NCBI RefSeq assembly: GCF_019904135.1
Contig: NZ_JAIOGQ010000020.1
Coordinates: 1-64,000, forward strand
From: Paenibacillus caui
GTDB taxonomy: Bacteria > Bacillota > Bacilli > Paenibacillales > Paenibacillaceae
Length of the DNA: 64,000 nucleotides
Direction of reading: 5' to 3'
A model generated the notes under the pieces. It had not been told where the DNA came from. It ran no database searches and saw only the letters and a list, made by a program, of their open reading frames with translations. This document shows, one piece after another, positions 45,301-54,582 of this stretch (its first letter is position 1; each line of letters opens with the position of its first letter). Position numbers and translations under genes: made by a program.

Positions 45301-48300
45301 GTTGTATCTGATCCCTCTGTTGTTTCCACCTGTGCGTTCGACTGTTGTCCACGCTCGTACAGGAAATACGAACCTTGCGCCTCACGAATCGCTGTCACAA
45401 AGTCATACACTTCAGCCACCACATCCAATGGCGATGGGAGATATTGTTCACTGACGTTGGTGATCGTCTGATCCGAGAGGAACTTTTGTGGACGAATCAC
45501 CGCCTGTTTCACGTGACGGAACTCACGAGACAACGATTTCATCAAGCCCTCAATGGCCGATTTCGCAGTCACGTACTCTACGAAACCTTCCTCTGGCATG
45601 TCGACGTATTTGGAAGAGATCGTCAACATCGTACCTGCTGTGCGTTCCAATTCCGGCAAGAATGCCTTTGCCATCTGGAAGACCATGCGAAGGGCATTGG
45701 AGACAGGCACTTGGAATTCATCGAACGAAATCGTATCCCAACCACGTTTGGCGATAAAATCGAATGCGTTGTTGACAACTAGATCCACTCGTCCGAAGCG
45801 TTGGAGCGTTTCCGTAAGCAGATATCGGCAGTCTTCTTGACGGGTGATATCGCCTTGGACGATCATCACTTCTGCACCCGCCGCTACCAATTCATCTTGC
45901 ATGGTTTGGGCTTCGAAGACGCTGCTGCGGTAGTTGAGCACGACCTTGGCCCCTTGTGTAGCAAATAACTTAGCCAGATTCGCACCCAAGCCGCGGCTAG
46001 CACCCGTTACCACCACAACCTGTCCGTCAAAAGCTCGTCCAGACGGGATGCGACCATGAGCCGCGAACTCTTCCAGCCCGTATTGTCGTGGGCGAGGACG
46101 CACAAAGCTATCCAGTCGAACATTGCCAAGCAGCGTACCACTCGCAAAAACCGAGCCCGTTACTGACAGCGAACCGAGTTGTGCATCGAACTGATCTGTG
46201 TTGACCATGTAGGAGATCACCGTTGATTGCTGTGCTTTTTCAGGCACATGTGGCAGGAAGTCCAATTCGAAGCGTGTGAACAACGCTTGGCGCCCTGGTG
46301 CCAACATCCCGACATAGTAGCTTGTCCAGATGATCGAGGTCAGTTGGGATTGCAACAGAAACGTCTCGGCCAAAGCAGAGGCGTTCAGACTGTATTGCCC
46401 AGCGTTCGAGAGTGTTGCCAGTTCATCCTTTTCCAGATCGGAAACATCCGACGAAACGGATGCCGCGGTATAGTTGAGACTATACCGTTGACGAGGGACT
46501 CGTTCGTAACGCATGTCGATTTCAAACAAGGTCTCTCCGTGTTCAAAAATCGCGAGTTTCGCCTGCGAGCCGTCCGTTGAACACAACTCCGACTCGTACA
46601 CGTTTCCGACTTTCAACGGTCCGTTAAAGCGAACTTTCAAGGAGTGCAAGTACAATGATTCCTGCACACCCGGATTCAAGTGTTGTTGCAAAACGGTCAG
46701 CGTACCGAGCACACCGTGGACAAGGCAACCGCCATATGGCGTTTTCCGTGCATACTCAGTGTCCACATGAAGCGGGTTGATATCGTGGGAAAGCTTCGCA
46801 AAGGCCAGAATGTCCTGCTCTGTAAACGAGACGATCTGACGTGGGTGTTTGGCTTCGAGCGATAATTCCACCAGCTTTTGTTCTGGTGCACGACTGATTT
46901 CTTCTAATAAATAGAGGAATTGCTGGGTCATCTTCTCAACTGTCTCAGGCTTGAAGAGACGCGTCGCATATTCCAGATTGAACTCGATATCCCCTTTTCG
47001 TTCCCAAGCTTCCAAGAAGAGGTCAAATTTCGCCGTCTTGGTCTGATACCCATAAGGCGCAAACGTGAACGAACCCGTTTGAACATCTGTGTTATAAGCA
47101 TTTTGCAAGATGAACAACGTGTCGAACAGCGGGCTGCGCGATGGGTCGCGTTCCAGCTCCAAACGCTCTACAAGCAGGTCAAACGGATAGTCTTGATTCT
47201 CAAACGCTTCAAACGCATGTTTCGAAGTCTTCGCGAGGAAGTCGAGGAACGACATCTCTCTACGTGGACGGTTATATAAAGCAAGCGTGTTGACAAATAC
47301 GCCGATCTGATCTTGCAGATCTTCGTGGTTGCGGTTGGAAACCGCTGTGCCGACGACGATCTCTTCCTGACCCGTCAGCTTGTGCAGAAACACATTGTAA
47401 GCCGCCAGCAACACCATGAACAGCGAAGCGTTTGTCTGTTTCGCCAGTCCTTGGAGTTTCAATGTCAGCTCTTCGTCTGCCTTGAAAGCGAGACGTCGGC
47501 CCTCTACCGTTTTCAACTCTGGACGCGGCTCGTCTGTCGGCAAGTTCAAGACAGGAACGCCCATCTCAAACTTTTGAAGCCAGTACTGCTCTTGGCGTTT
47601 CAGTTCGTCCGTTTCGAGCAAGCGGTTCTGCCAATCAGCGTAGTCTTTGTACTGTACTCGTAGATCGGACAGTGTTCGTCCTTCATACAACGCGAGGAAT
47701 TCGCGGACGAGCACAGCCATCGAAGCTCCGTCCGAGATGATATGATGCATGTCGATCACGAACAAATAGCTGTCTGTCGCTCGGCAGATCAACCCGACGC
47801 GGAACAGAGGCGCTCGGGTCAGGTCAAACGGACGCACGAACCGCTCGATCTCTGCGTTCAAGCGGACATCATCCGCTCCGAGCGCTTCGATCACTTCCAC
47901 TTGCACCGGAACTTCACTCGCACGAATCACCTGTTGCACAGGCTGACCATTTACGAACAAAAAGCGGGTACGCAGCGATTCATGGCGCTCTACCAACAGG
48001 CGGAATACCGATTCACAGCGCAATGGATCAACAGGCCCACCATCCATCTGCATGACGATGGTAGCGTTGTAATACGTGCTCTCTGGATCGAACTGATTCA
48101 AGATGTAAACTCGGGTCTGTGCAGATGACAATGGATAGTAACTCGATTCAGCAACAGGCACCAGCGGCGGCAGCACCGATACGTCGTCTGCAGTCGTTCC
48201 TGGCACTTGTTCCACAAGCAACTCCGCGAGTTCAGCAATGGTTGGCGAACGGAATATTTCCTGAAGCGAGAGATCCGTTTGGAACTCCTTGCGAATCTTC

Positions 48301-51300
48301 AAAACCAGCGTCGCAGCGTTGAGCGAGTTGCCGCCGACCTCGAAGTAGTTGGTATGGACGCCAAACGATTCATGGGTTGCGAGCACATCTTGCCAAATCG
48401 CAGCGAGCTTTTTTTCCATCTCGTTACGTGGTGCCACGACCTCCTGCGCGCCTAAAAGGAAATCATCAACCTCAGGCAACGCTTTTTTGTCCACTTTGCC
48501 GTTCGCACTGACCGGGATGCGTTCGAGTTGGACAAGGGAGCCTGGGATCATGTAAGACGGAAGTGCTTGGGCGAGGAACACACGCACCTGCTTCATGTCA
48601 AGCTGTTCATCAGCGACCAAATAGCCGACGAGGTATTTATCCCCACGCTCACCACGTGCAATCACAACCGCTTCTGTAATCAGATCGTGCTTCACGAGGC
48701 GGCTCTCAATCTCCCCGATTTCGATTCGGAAGCCACGGATCTTCACTTGATCATCATGGCGGCCAAGGAACTCCAAGTTGCCGTCTGCGAACCAGCGCGC
48801 GCTGTCACCCGTCTTGTAAATGAACTCACCTATGGTAAACGGAGATGGCAGGAATTTCTGTGCCGTCAATTCTGAATCTGTGTATCGTGCAGCCAGCACT
48901 TCCCCACCGATGTAGAGATCACCAGGCACGCCGACTGGGCATGGTTTGAGGTCTGCATCCAGTACGTAGTACTTCGCGTTTTGGATTGGCTTGCCATACG
49001 GAATCGAATTCCAGCTAGGGCCGACTTGCTCCACTGGGAAATAGTTCGACCATACCGTGGCTTCTGTTGCCCCGCCGAGCCCGACCACCTGAACCCCAGG
49101 GAAGTGTGCCTGAAGTTGGCTTGGCAGTTTCACAGGAATCCAGTCACCCGACAGGAAGACGAGGCGCAATTTCGAATCAGCAGCCACACCCTCAAAGAAT
49201 GGTACGAGTTGCATCAATGCTTGTGGCGCCGAATCCCAGAACGTAATGCCTTCCGTACGGATGATGTCGAGCAATCGCTCTGGCTCACCGATCTCCTCCT
49301 CGGTTGACAAGCGCACTGTCGCGCCCGCAGCGAGAATCCCAAAGATGTCATACACGGAAAGGTCAAAGCTCAGCGAGGTGACAAACAGCAGTTTGTCGCC
49401 CTGACCGACTTGGAACTTGCCATTCACCCACTCGATCAAGTTGATTACCGGCTGATGTTTCACGACGACGCCCTTTGGCAGACCCGTCGAACCAGACGTG
49501 AAAATCGTATAGGCGATATCGTCTGAGTTGTTCACAAGCGTGAGATTGTCGGACGGTATCGTACGATCCATCTCCTGTGGCGCCAGCACGTGTTTCAAAT
49601 CGGACAATTGCGCCTGCAATCCCTCCACGGACTGATCGGTAATCAATGACTTGACCTGTAACACGCGCAAGATGTGCAGCAAACGCTCCTGTGGCAACGT
49701 CATCTGTAACGGCACATAGGCACCGCCTGCCTTTAATACGGCGAGGACGCTTACGATCATCTCCACAGAGCGGGTCAAATAGATCCCGACGAACTGGTTC
49801 GGCTTCATGCCTTGTTCGCGTAACACGTAGGCCATCTGATTCGCCCGAGCGTTCAGTTCTCCGTACGTCAACTTGATTCTTCCGTCATCAACAGCAAGCG
49901 CATCTGGTGTTTCGATCGCACGCTGTTCGAACAATTGGTGGATCAAAGTTTCCGAAGCGTATGGAACTTGGGTATCGTTGAAGCCAAACAGCAATTGCTC
50001 ACGCTCTTCTGGCAACAAAATAGAATTACGATCCATTTTCGACTCTGGATTCTCAATCACGCATTGCAAGAAGCGAACGAAGTACGCGCAGAGCTTGTCA
50101 TCCACACCTTCACCAAACACCGTGGAAGTGTAACGCAAGGTCAGTTTCATCTGACCCATCGTGGTGTCCAACATAAAGTCAAACAGCGTATTCGTATCTT
50201 GATGGCCATCGATTTCTAGAGATTCATTGACAATCTCCTCGGAAAAATCGTTCAGGATGTGGAAATCCATAAAGTTGAACAGCGTATCAAAGAACGGGTT
50301 CTTATCACCACTCTTTTCAGCGGTGACGTTGGCAATCTCAAAGAGTGGCATACGTTCATGACGCTTCACTTGCAACAGTTTTGCATCCACCTGTTTCAAA
50401 AACTCACTCCAACGTCTGCCACGCGGCACTTCCATTCGCACAGGCACCGTATTCAGGAAACAGCCAAGCAAGCGGTCACCCTCTTCGTGAACAGGACGAT
50501 TGTTGGTGAGATACCCCACAACCAGTTCTTTCTCGTAGGAGATCAGGTTCAGCAAATAGAGATATCCGGCAAAGCAAACGTTTTTCACACTGGTGTTGTA
50601 CGCCTTTGCCACCTTTTTCAACTGCACCAGCAGATCACGTTCGAGGTGATATACTTTTGTCACCCGTTTCACCTGATCAGGCTTGTCCGGCCCTGTTTTC
50701 ACCGAGAAGTCTAGTCGCTGGTAACCCGCGAGTTCTTCCTGCCAGTAGCGGATGTTCTCTTCGTTTCGAGTCTCCACCAACTCGTCGATGACGCTGTCTT
50801 TGTACGTGATTCCGAGTTTCTTAGGTACGAACGTTTCATTGTTCTCAAGTGCCTTGTAGATCTCGTGCAACTCAATGACCAGTTGGTTGATACTCCAGCC
50901 ATCAAGCAGAGCGTGGTGGCAAATGAAGAGGAACGTAACATTTCCTTCATCTAATTGGAACGTGCGCAACTTCCACAACGGACGATGCTCCGATAAATCG
51001 AACCGATGACGGCGATCTTCGGCAATGTACTTACGAACATATGCCGACTGCTGCTCGAAATTCAAATCGGTGAGATCGAAGTGTTCCAGATCGTTTTCCA
51101 GTTCCCGATAAACAACCGCCATCGGACGCTCGAAATCTTCCATGAGGAAGACGGTACGCAGAATATTATGCTTGTCGACTAACAAAGCCCAAGCACGATT
51201 CAAGCGATCGAGATCGAAAGACTGGTAGCGAATGCGAAACACGAACTGTTCGTAGTAAACCGACTTCTCTGTGTCCTTCAAATAATAGAAGGCCATGCCA

Positions 51301-54300
51301 TTTTCAATCGCTGACAGTGGATAGATATCTTCGACTTCGCCTTGTGGGCGGAAGTCTTGGAGCAATCTGCATTTTAAACCATCCAACTCTTCTGCAACTT
51401 GTGCACGCAACGCTGAACTCTCTCCGGCCTCCGGAGCCATGAGTTTGGCAGCTATTTTTTCAACCGTATCGTGCTCGTAGAGGTCTGAAAGCGATAAATT
51501 TGCGCCAAGTTTTCCGTTCAGGGCACTGACCAGACGGATCGCTCGCAAGGAATCGCCACCGTTGTTGAAAAAGTTGGCATGGATGCCAATCTGTGCGACG
51601 CCCAAGATGCGGGCAAACTGTGCAGCAACATTCGTTTCCAGTTCTGTGCGCGGTTCAACGTAGAACTCTTCCTCCACGAACGTCTCCAACATGAGCAAAG
51701 CCTTGCGATCGGTTTTGCCACTCGCAGTGAGCGGTATGCTGTCAACGCGGGTAAACGCAGATGGCAGCATATAATCAGGGAGACGCAACGAGAGGTACGC
51801 ACGCAGCTCGGCGTTAGTCAACTCACGGTCTGTCACGTAGTATGCGTAGATGCGGTGTGATCCGTCTTCCTCCTGCTTCGTCAACGCCACCGCTTCGCGA
51901 ATCTCACCATGAGCGGACAATGCCGCTTCGATCTCGCCCAATTCAATGCGGTAACCTCGCACCTTGACTTGATGGTCGATCCGACCCAAGAAGTCGAGAT
52001 TCCCATCTGGCAGCCAACGCACCAAATCTCCCGTACGATATGCACGCTCTCCTTCTACAAACGGATGAGCGACAAATCGATTCGCTGTCAGTTCTGGACG
52101 GTTGAGATAACCACGAGCCAACTGCACGCCAGCAATGTACAACTCACCTGGCACGCCAATCGGTTGCACCTGACCGTCATGGCTCAAAACCAACAACTGT
52201 GTATTGTGTACTGGTTTACCAATTGGCGTTCGATCCGCATCTAGATCCGGTGTGCAATCGAAGTACGAAACGTCGATGGTCGCCTCTGTTGGTCCGTACA
52301 AATTGATCAGACGAGTCGCAGTACCCTGTGCACGTTTTGGCACCAATTCGTACCAACGCTTGACTTGATGTACTCCGAGCGCCTCACCAGAAGTGTAAAC
52401 TTGACGCAATTGCGATAATTTACTTCCTTGGTGCGTGCTGCTGCTATAGTCAAGGAAGCCTTGCAACATCGACGGCACAAAGTGCATCGTCGTCACACCA
52501 TAGGTCTCGATCGCTTGCAACAACGCCGCTGGATCTTTCTCGGCGCCTGGCGCCAGCATCGCGACGCGCGCGCCTTGGAATGCCCACCAGAACAACTCCC
52601 ACACCGAGACGTCAAACGTGTAGGCCGTCTTTTGCAAAAGGGTATCCCCTGTCCCGATCGCTGCATGACTCTGCATCCACTGCAGGCGGTTGATCAACGA
52701 GTGTTGTTCGATCAGCGTACCCTTTGGCAATCCGGTGGAGCCCGATGTATAGATGACATAGGCCAGATCGTTCGGTTGGCTGATCACTTCCAGGTTCGAA
52801 TCGTCCCCTGTGAATAGCCCATCCTCATCGAGATTCAAAATCTCACCGTCAAAAGCAAGTCGTTCGAGCAAGTGTTCTTGTGTGAGGAGCAACAAGCATT
52901 GACTGTCCTCCAACATGTAGCGAAGACGATCATCAGGGAATTTGTGATCGAGCGGCAGATAAGCGCCGCCTGCCTTCACGATCGCCCAGATGCCGACGGT
53001 CATTTCTAGAGAACGCTCTGCCATCAGACCTACGATGCTGTCACGCGTCACGCCTTTGGCACGCAGAACACGAGCCAGTTGGTTTGCTTTTGCATTCAAC
53101 TGGGCAAATGTGAGATGTCCAGTTTCGGACACGACCGCTTCCAGATCTCCGTAACGAGCCACGGTCTCCTCAAACACCTGTGGCAACGTCTTCTCCACAT
53201 CATATGGTGCGTTCGTATCGTTAAAGGAAGCCAGCCTTTGTAACTCTTCATTCCCAACCAATACCAATTCCTTGATGTTCACCTGTCCAGCCGAATCGAC
53301 GATCTGGGTGAGAAGTTCTGCCAAATGCTGAAGCATCGTACCCGCGAATTCTTCTGTATACAACTCGCTTGTAAATAACAAAACCGCGTGGAGACACTCA
53401 TCAGCCACAAGGTTCAGGGTCAGGTCGAAATTCGTCTGCTCAAACATAGAATACGACTCGACGTGCAGGCCCTCTTGCCCTTCGGTCAACAACTTGTCGA
53501 GCGGGTAGTTCTCCAGGACAACAATCGAGTTGAACAAGCTCTCATGATGTTTAGCACCACTGTACGATTTGATTTCAGTAAGAGACGAGGACATGAATTC
53601 CCCACGCTCTTGCAGGTCATGTGCAACTTGACCGAGCACCGTCCGAACCGAAGTGGCTCCCGTGGATTTCAAACGCAATGGCAACGTGTTGATGAACAAC
53701 CCGACCATCTCTTCAATACCGTCGACCCGCGCTTCACGCCCAGATACTGTCGTGCCGAACACGACATCATGGCTGTTGGTATAGCGTTGCAACAGTAGGC
53801 CCCACGCTGTGTAAAGCAGGGAAGCCAACGTGATGTTCTGCGCGAAACAGAACGCTTCCATCTGCGCAAATTGCTCAGCGGACATAGTCAATTCCACCGT
53901 TTTGATACCTGCATCCGCAGTCATGCCGTTCGTAACCTTGAGGATCGATGGTGCATGAAATTCTTCGAAATAGCGGGACCAGAACGCTTTTTGTTGTTCC
54001 TTACTCTGCCTTTGCAGGTATTGAATGAACGACTTAAAGGACGTTTTCTGAGGCAATTGCAACGAGAGACCATTGCTCAGACGGTGATACGCGTCCAGAA
54101 ATTCTCGTAACAAAATCCCAGTAGACCAACCATCGAACAAAATGTGATGGTTGCTGATCAGCAGGGCGTACTTTTCATCCGGCAGCCTGACCAGCGTGAC
54201 TCGAAACGGTATCTCGCTCAAATCGAACTTGCGCTCACGATCTAAACGCTTGACCGTTTCGAGGTCATCCGTTTCTACGATTGTCACTTCGAACTTCCGT

Positions 54301-54563
54301 TCCTTCAGAATGATCTGAATCGGTTGCTCAACCTTGTCCCAACGAAACGTCGTCCTCAACATCTCATTGGCTCTGACTACCTCGTTCCACGCTGAGTTCA
54401 CCCATTCTTCGTTCACTCCGCCCGCGAGATGCAGGCAGAGTTGTTCGAAGTAGCGATCCGATTGCGGATCCTCAAGATAGTGGAAGAGCATACCTTCTTG
54501 CAAAGGTGTCAGGGCGATGATGTCTTGGACGTTTTTACGATCTAACTTTTGCGACATCGACAT
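42396..54563 (-). CDS. NRPS-A: C-A(Ser)-PCP-C-A-PCP-C-[MaoC/hotdog-SDR-FkbH-VOC-VOC]-PCP
   Basis: This 4055-residue megasynthase has three condensation domains (HHILFDG near 139, HHALLDG near 1214, HHIISDG near 2271), two adenylation domains and carriers (Ser near 1005, 2080 and 3977). C1 opens LTPLQEGMLFH, typical of domains accepting a D-residue donor. The A1 pocket reads DVWHYSLIDK by eye, close to the Ser code DVWHLSLIDK. A2 reads DLYDFSLVWK with GGATEATVWSN; it resembles Cys-type pockets and stays uncertain. Module 3 has no A domain. It carries a MaoC-type hotdog (about 2570-2695, DINPLHVD), a second hotdog-like stretch, an SDR (about 2843-3058, TGASRGLG, YVTAK), FkbH with its N-terminal domain (about 3090-3620, DCDNTLW), a methylmalonyl-CoA-epimerase-like VOC (about 3650-3783), a weaker VOC and a carrier. 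Start ATG 54563 is chosen for AAGGGGAGG 9 bases away. Confidence 0.92.
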   Translation of the reverse strand: MSMSQKLDRKNVQDIIALTPLQEGMLFHYLEDPQSDRYFEQLCLHLAGGVNEEWVNSAWNEVVRANEMLRTTFRWDKVEQPIQIILKERKFEVTIVETDDLETVKRLDRERKFDLSEIPFRVTLVRLPDEKYALLISNHHILFDGWSTGILLREFLDAYHRLSNGLSLQLPQKTSFKSFIQYLQRQSKEQQKAFWSRYFEEFHAPSILKVTNGMTADAGIKTVELTMSAEQFAQMEAFCFAQNITLASLLYTAWGLLLQRYTNSHDVVFGTTVSGREARVDGIEEMVGLFINTLPLRLKSTGATSVRTVLGQVAHDLQERGEFMSSSLTEIKSYSGAKHHESLFNSIVVLENYPLDKLLTEGQEGLHVESYSMFEQTNFDLTLNLVADECLHAVLLFTSELYTEEFAGTMLQHLAELLTQIVDSAGQVNIKELVLVGNEELQRLASFNDTNAPYDVEKTLPQVFEETVARYGDLEAVVSETGHLTFAQLNAKANQLARVLRAKGVTRDSIVGLMAERSLEMTVGIWAIVKAGGAYLPLDHKFPDDRLRYMLEDSQCLLLLTQEHLLERLAFDGEILNLDEDGLFTGDDSNLEVISQPNDLAYVIYTSGSTGLPKGTLIEQHSLINRLQWMQSHAAIGTGDTLLQKTAYTFDVSVWELFWWAFQGARVAMLAPGAEKDPAALLQAIETYGVTTMHFVPSMLQGFLDYSSSTHQGSKLSQLRQVYTSGEALGVHQVKRWYELVPKRAQGTATRLINLYGPTEATIDVSYFDCTPDLDADRTPIGKPVHNTQLLVLSHDGQVQPIGVPGELYIAGVQLARGYLNRPELTANRFVAHPFVEGERAYRTGDLVRWLPDGNLDFLGRIDHQVKVRGYRIELGEIEAALSAHGEIREAVALTKQEEDGSHRIYAYYVTDRELTNAELRAYLSLRLPDYMLPSAFTRVDSIPLTASGKTDRKALLMLETFVEEEFYVEPRTELETNVAAQFARILGVAQIGIHANFFNNGGDSLRAIRLVSALNGKLGANLSLSDLYEHDTVEKIAAKLMAPEAGESSALRAQVAEELDGLKCRLLQDFRPQGEVEDIYPLSAIENGMAFYYLKDTEKSVYYEQFVFRIRYQSFDLDRLNRAWALLVDKHNILRTVFLMEDFERPMAVVYRELENDLEHFDLTDLNFEQQSAYVRKYIAEDRRHRFDLSEHRPLWKLRTFQLDEGNVTFLFICHHALLDGWSINQLVIELHEIYKALENNETFVPKKLGITYKDSVIDELVETRNEENIRYWQEELAGYQRLDFSVKTGPDKPDQVKRVTKVYHLERDLLVQLKKVAKAYNTSVKNVCFAGYLYLLNLISYEKELVVGYLTNNRPVHEEGDRLLGCFLNTVPVRMEVPRGRRWSEFLKQVDAKLLQVKRHERMPLFEIANVTAEKSGDKNPFFDTLFNFMDFHILNDFSEEIVNESLEIDGHQDTNTLFDFMLDTTMGQMKLTLRYTSTVFGEGVDDKLCAYFVRFLQCVIENPESKMDRNSILLPEEREQLLFGFNDTQVPYASETLIHQLFEQRAIETPDALAVDDGRIKLTYGELNARANQMAYVLREQGMKPNQFVGIYLTRSVEMIVSVLAVLKAGGAYVPLQMTLPQERLLHILRVLQVKSLITDQSVEGLQAQLSDLKHVLAPQEMDRTIPSDNLTLVNNSDDIAYTIFTSGSTGLPKGVVVKHQPVINLIEWVNGKFQVGQGDKLLFVTSLSFDLSVYDIFGILAAGATVRLSTEEEIGEPERLLDIIRTEGITFWDSAPQALMQLVPFFEGVAADSKLRLVFLSGDWIPVKLPSQLQAHFPGVQVVGLGGATEATVWSNYFPVEQVGPSWNSIPYGKPIQNAKYYVLDADLKPCPVGVPGDLYIGGEVLAARYTDSELTAQKFLPSPFTIGEFIYKTGDSARWFADGNLEFLGRHDDQVKIRGFRIEIGEIESRLVKHDLITEAVVIARGERGDKYLVGYLVADEQLDMKQVRVFLAQALPSYMIPGSLVQLERIPVSANGKVDKKALPEVDDFLLGAQEVVAPRNEMEKKLAAIWQDVLATHESFGVHTNYFEVGGNSLNAATLVLKIRKEFQTDLSLQEIFRSPTIAELAELLVEQVPGTTADDVSVLPPLVPVAESSYYPLSSAQTRVYILNQFDPESTYYNATIVMQMDGGPVDPLRCESVFRLLVERHESLRTRFLFVNGQPVQQVIRASEVPVQVEVIEALGADDVRLNAEIERFVRPFDLTRAPLFRVGLICRATDSYLFVIDMHHIISDGASMAVLVREFLALYEGRTLSDLRVQYKDYADWQNRLLETDELKRQEQYWLQKFEMGVPVLNLPTDEPRPELKTVEGRRLAFKADEELTLKLQGLAKQTNASLFMVLLAAYNVFLHKLTGQEEIVVGTAVSNRNHEDLQDQIGVFVNTLALYNRPRREMSFLDFLAKTSKHAFEAFENQDYPFDLLVERLELERDPSRSPLFDTLFILQNAYNTDVQTGSFTFAPYGYQTKTAKFDLFLEAWERKGDIEFNLEYATRLFKPETVEKMTQQFLYLLEEISRAPEQKLVELSLEAKHPRQIVSFTEQDILAFAKLSHDINPLHVDTEYARKTPYGGCLVHGVLGTLTVLQQHLNPGVQESLYLHSLKVRFNGPLKVGNVYESELCSTDGSQAKLAIFEHGETLFEIDMRYERVPRQRYSLNYTAASVSSDVSDLEKDELATLSNAGQYSLNASALAETFLLQSQLTSIIWTSYYVGMLAPGRQALFTRFELDFLPHVPEKAQQSTVISYMVNTDQFDAQLGSLSVTGSVFASGTLLGNVRLDSFVRPRPRQYGLEEFAAHGRIPSGRAFDGQVVVVTGASRGLGANLAKLFATQGAKVVLNYRSSVFEAQTMQDELVAAGAEVMIVQGDITRQEDCRYLLTETLQRFGRVDLVVNNAFDFIAKRGWDTISFDEFQVPVSNALRMVFQMAKAFLPELERTAGTMLTISSKYVDMPEEGFVEYVTAKSAIEGLMKSLSREFRHVKQAVIRPQKFLSDQTITNVSEQYLPSPLDVVAEVYDFVTAIREAQGSYFLYERGQQSNAQVETTEGSDTTGSASTILAVAATFTADTIRPHVAWWGAQFGLELDVQFAPYNQVFQELLDDQSLLSTNKGVNALLVRFEDWIRDDASSDEARCRSLETNYEQLTGILKQKTFQARLLVALFPVSTHLGLSTEILAKLNQLNERWKAFIQELEFEYATFIDCTTLADEYQIQEMFDAKTDREGHVPFTNDFSATVATAIVRKIIAMKQPIFKVIALDCDNTLWRGVCGEEGALGVQVEEPYQYLQRFLLEKYNEGMILTLVSKNNEADVMEVFEKNPQMILKKEHIAAWRINWQAKSENVRELARELNVGVDSFVFLDDNAVETHEMMQNLPEVLALQLPEDADNIPAFLRHVWAFDRAKVTKEDRKRSAMYVTERKRKELQANVLSLDHYLESLQLKVSFQPIEANHIPRASQLSFRTNQFNLSTIRRTEEELTEWLQASDANGWIVGVADRFGDYGLVGVILAKEVNESLEIDTFLLSCRVLGRKVEQAVLVALRKFCLEKGLQSLKADFYPTAKNQPSLEFLQKAPWKETHRSEACTTYLTLVSDVSETLPAIEIYDGKLLPAEEKQEEKHQMVLAFDHIGVAVADMDEAITRYQALGYQCGPVFEEETQRSKLVMCTKAHSDNIELVAPMDETSPTLGILAKNDDNSPYHLCYRVQDAKAFLSSWQVDYQVVSDLLPVKIFGGKSVMFVYLKDVGLIELLEDAEFTKAPAVSEVAVIKTVTRMAVADLHSSQAFFQALGYSQVNDLQAADQRVRLSRPDSGVLELFVPTTVPAEREHFEVNGPHLYEVLQGEQESVREPVTQGNHEWRVTLLNEDRLLHRSYWLPLQHATGQKLASLPVYLTATPENTEKTTTVAYESPKNEMEKRLLELWENTLHLSQKGITVGTKDNFFKVGGSSLALIQVNGKLQEEFELDIPVVKMFQYPTIQALAAFLTEQIDGSAQVAAAQVEAERTETMDKGKKTMKQTLQKLNRRLK

Positions 54564-54582
54564 TGGCACCGGCCTCCCCTTG

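Noticed and set aside
48300..54563. Cyclization (Cy) domains making thiazolines in NRPS-A, suggested by the Cys-like A2 pocket
   Set aside because: All three condensation domains carry HHxxxDG, not the DxxxxDxxS of Cy domains.
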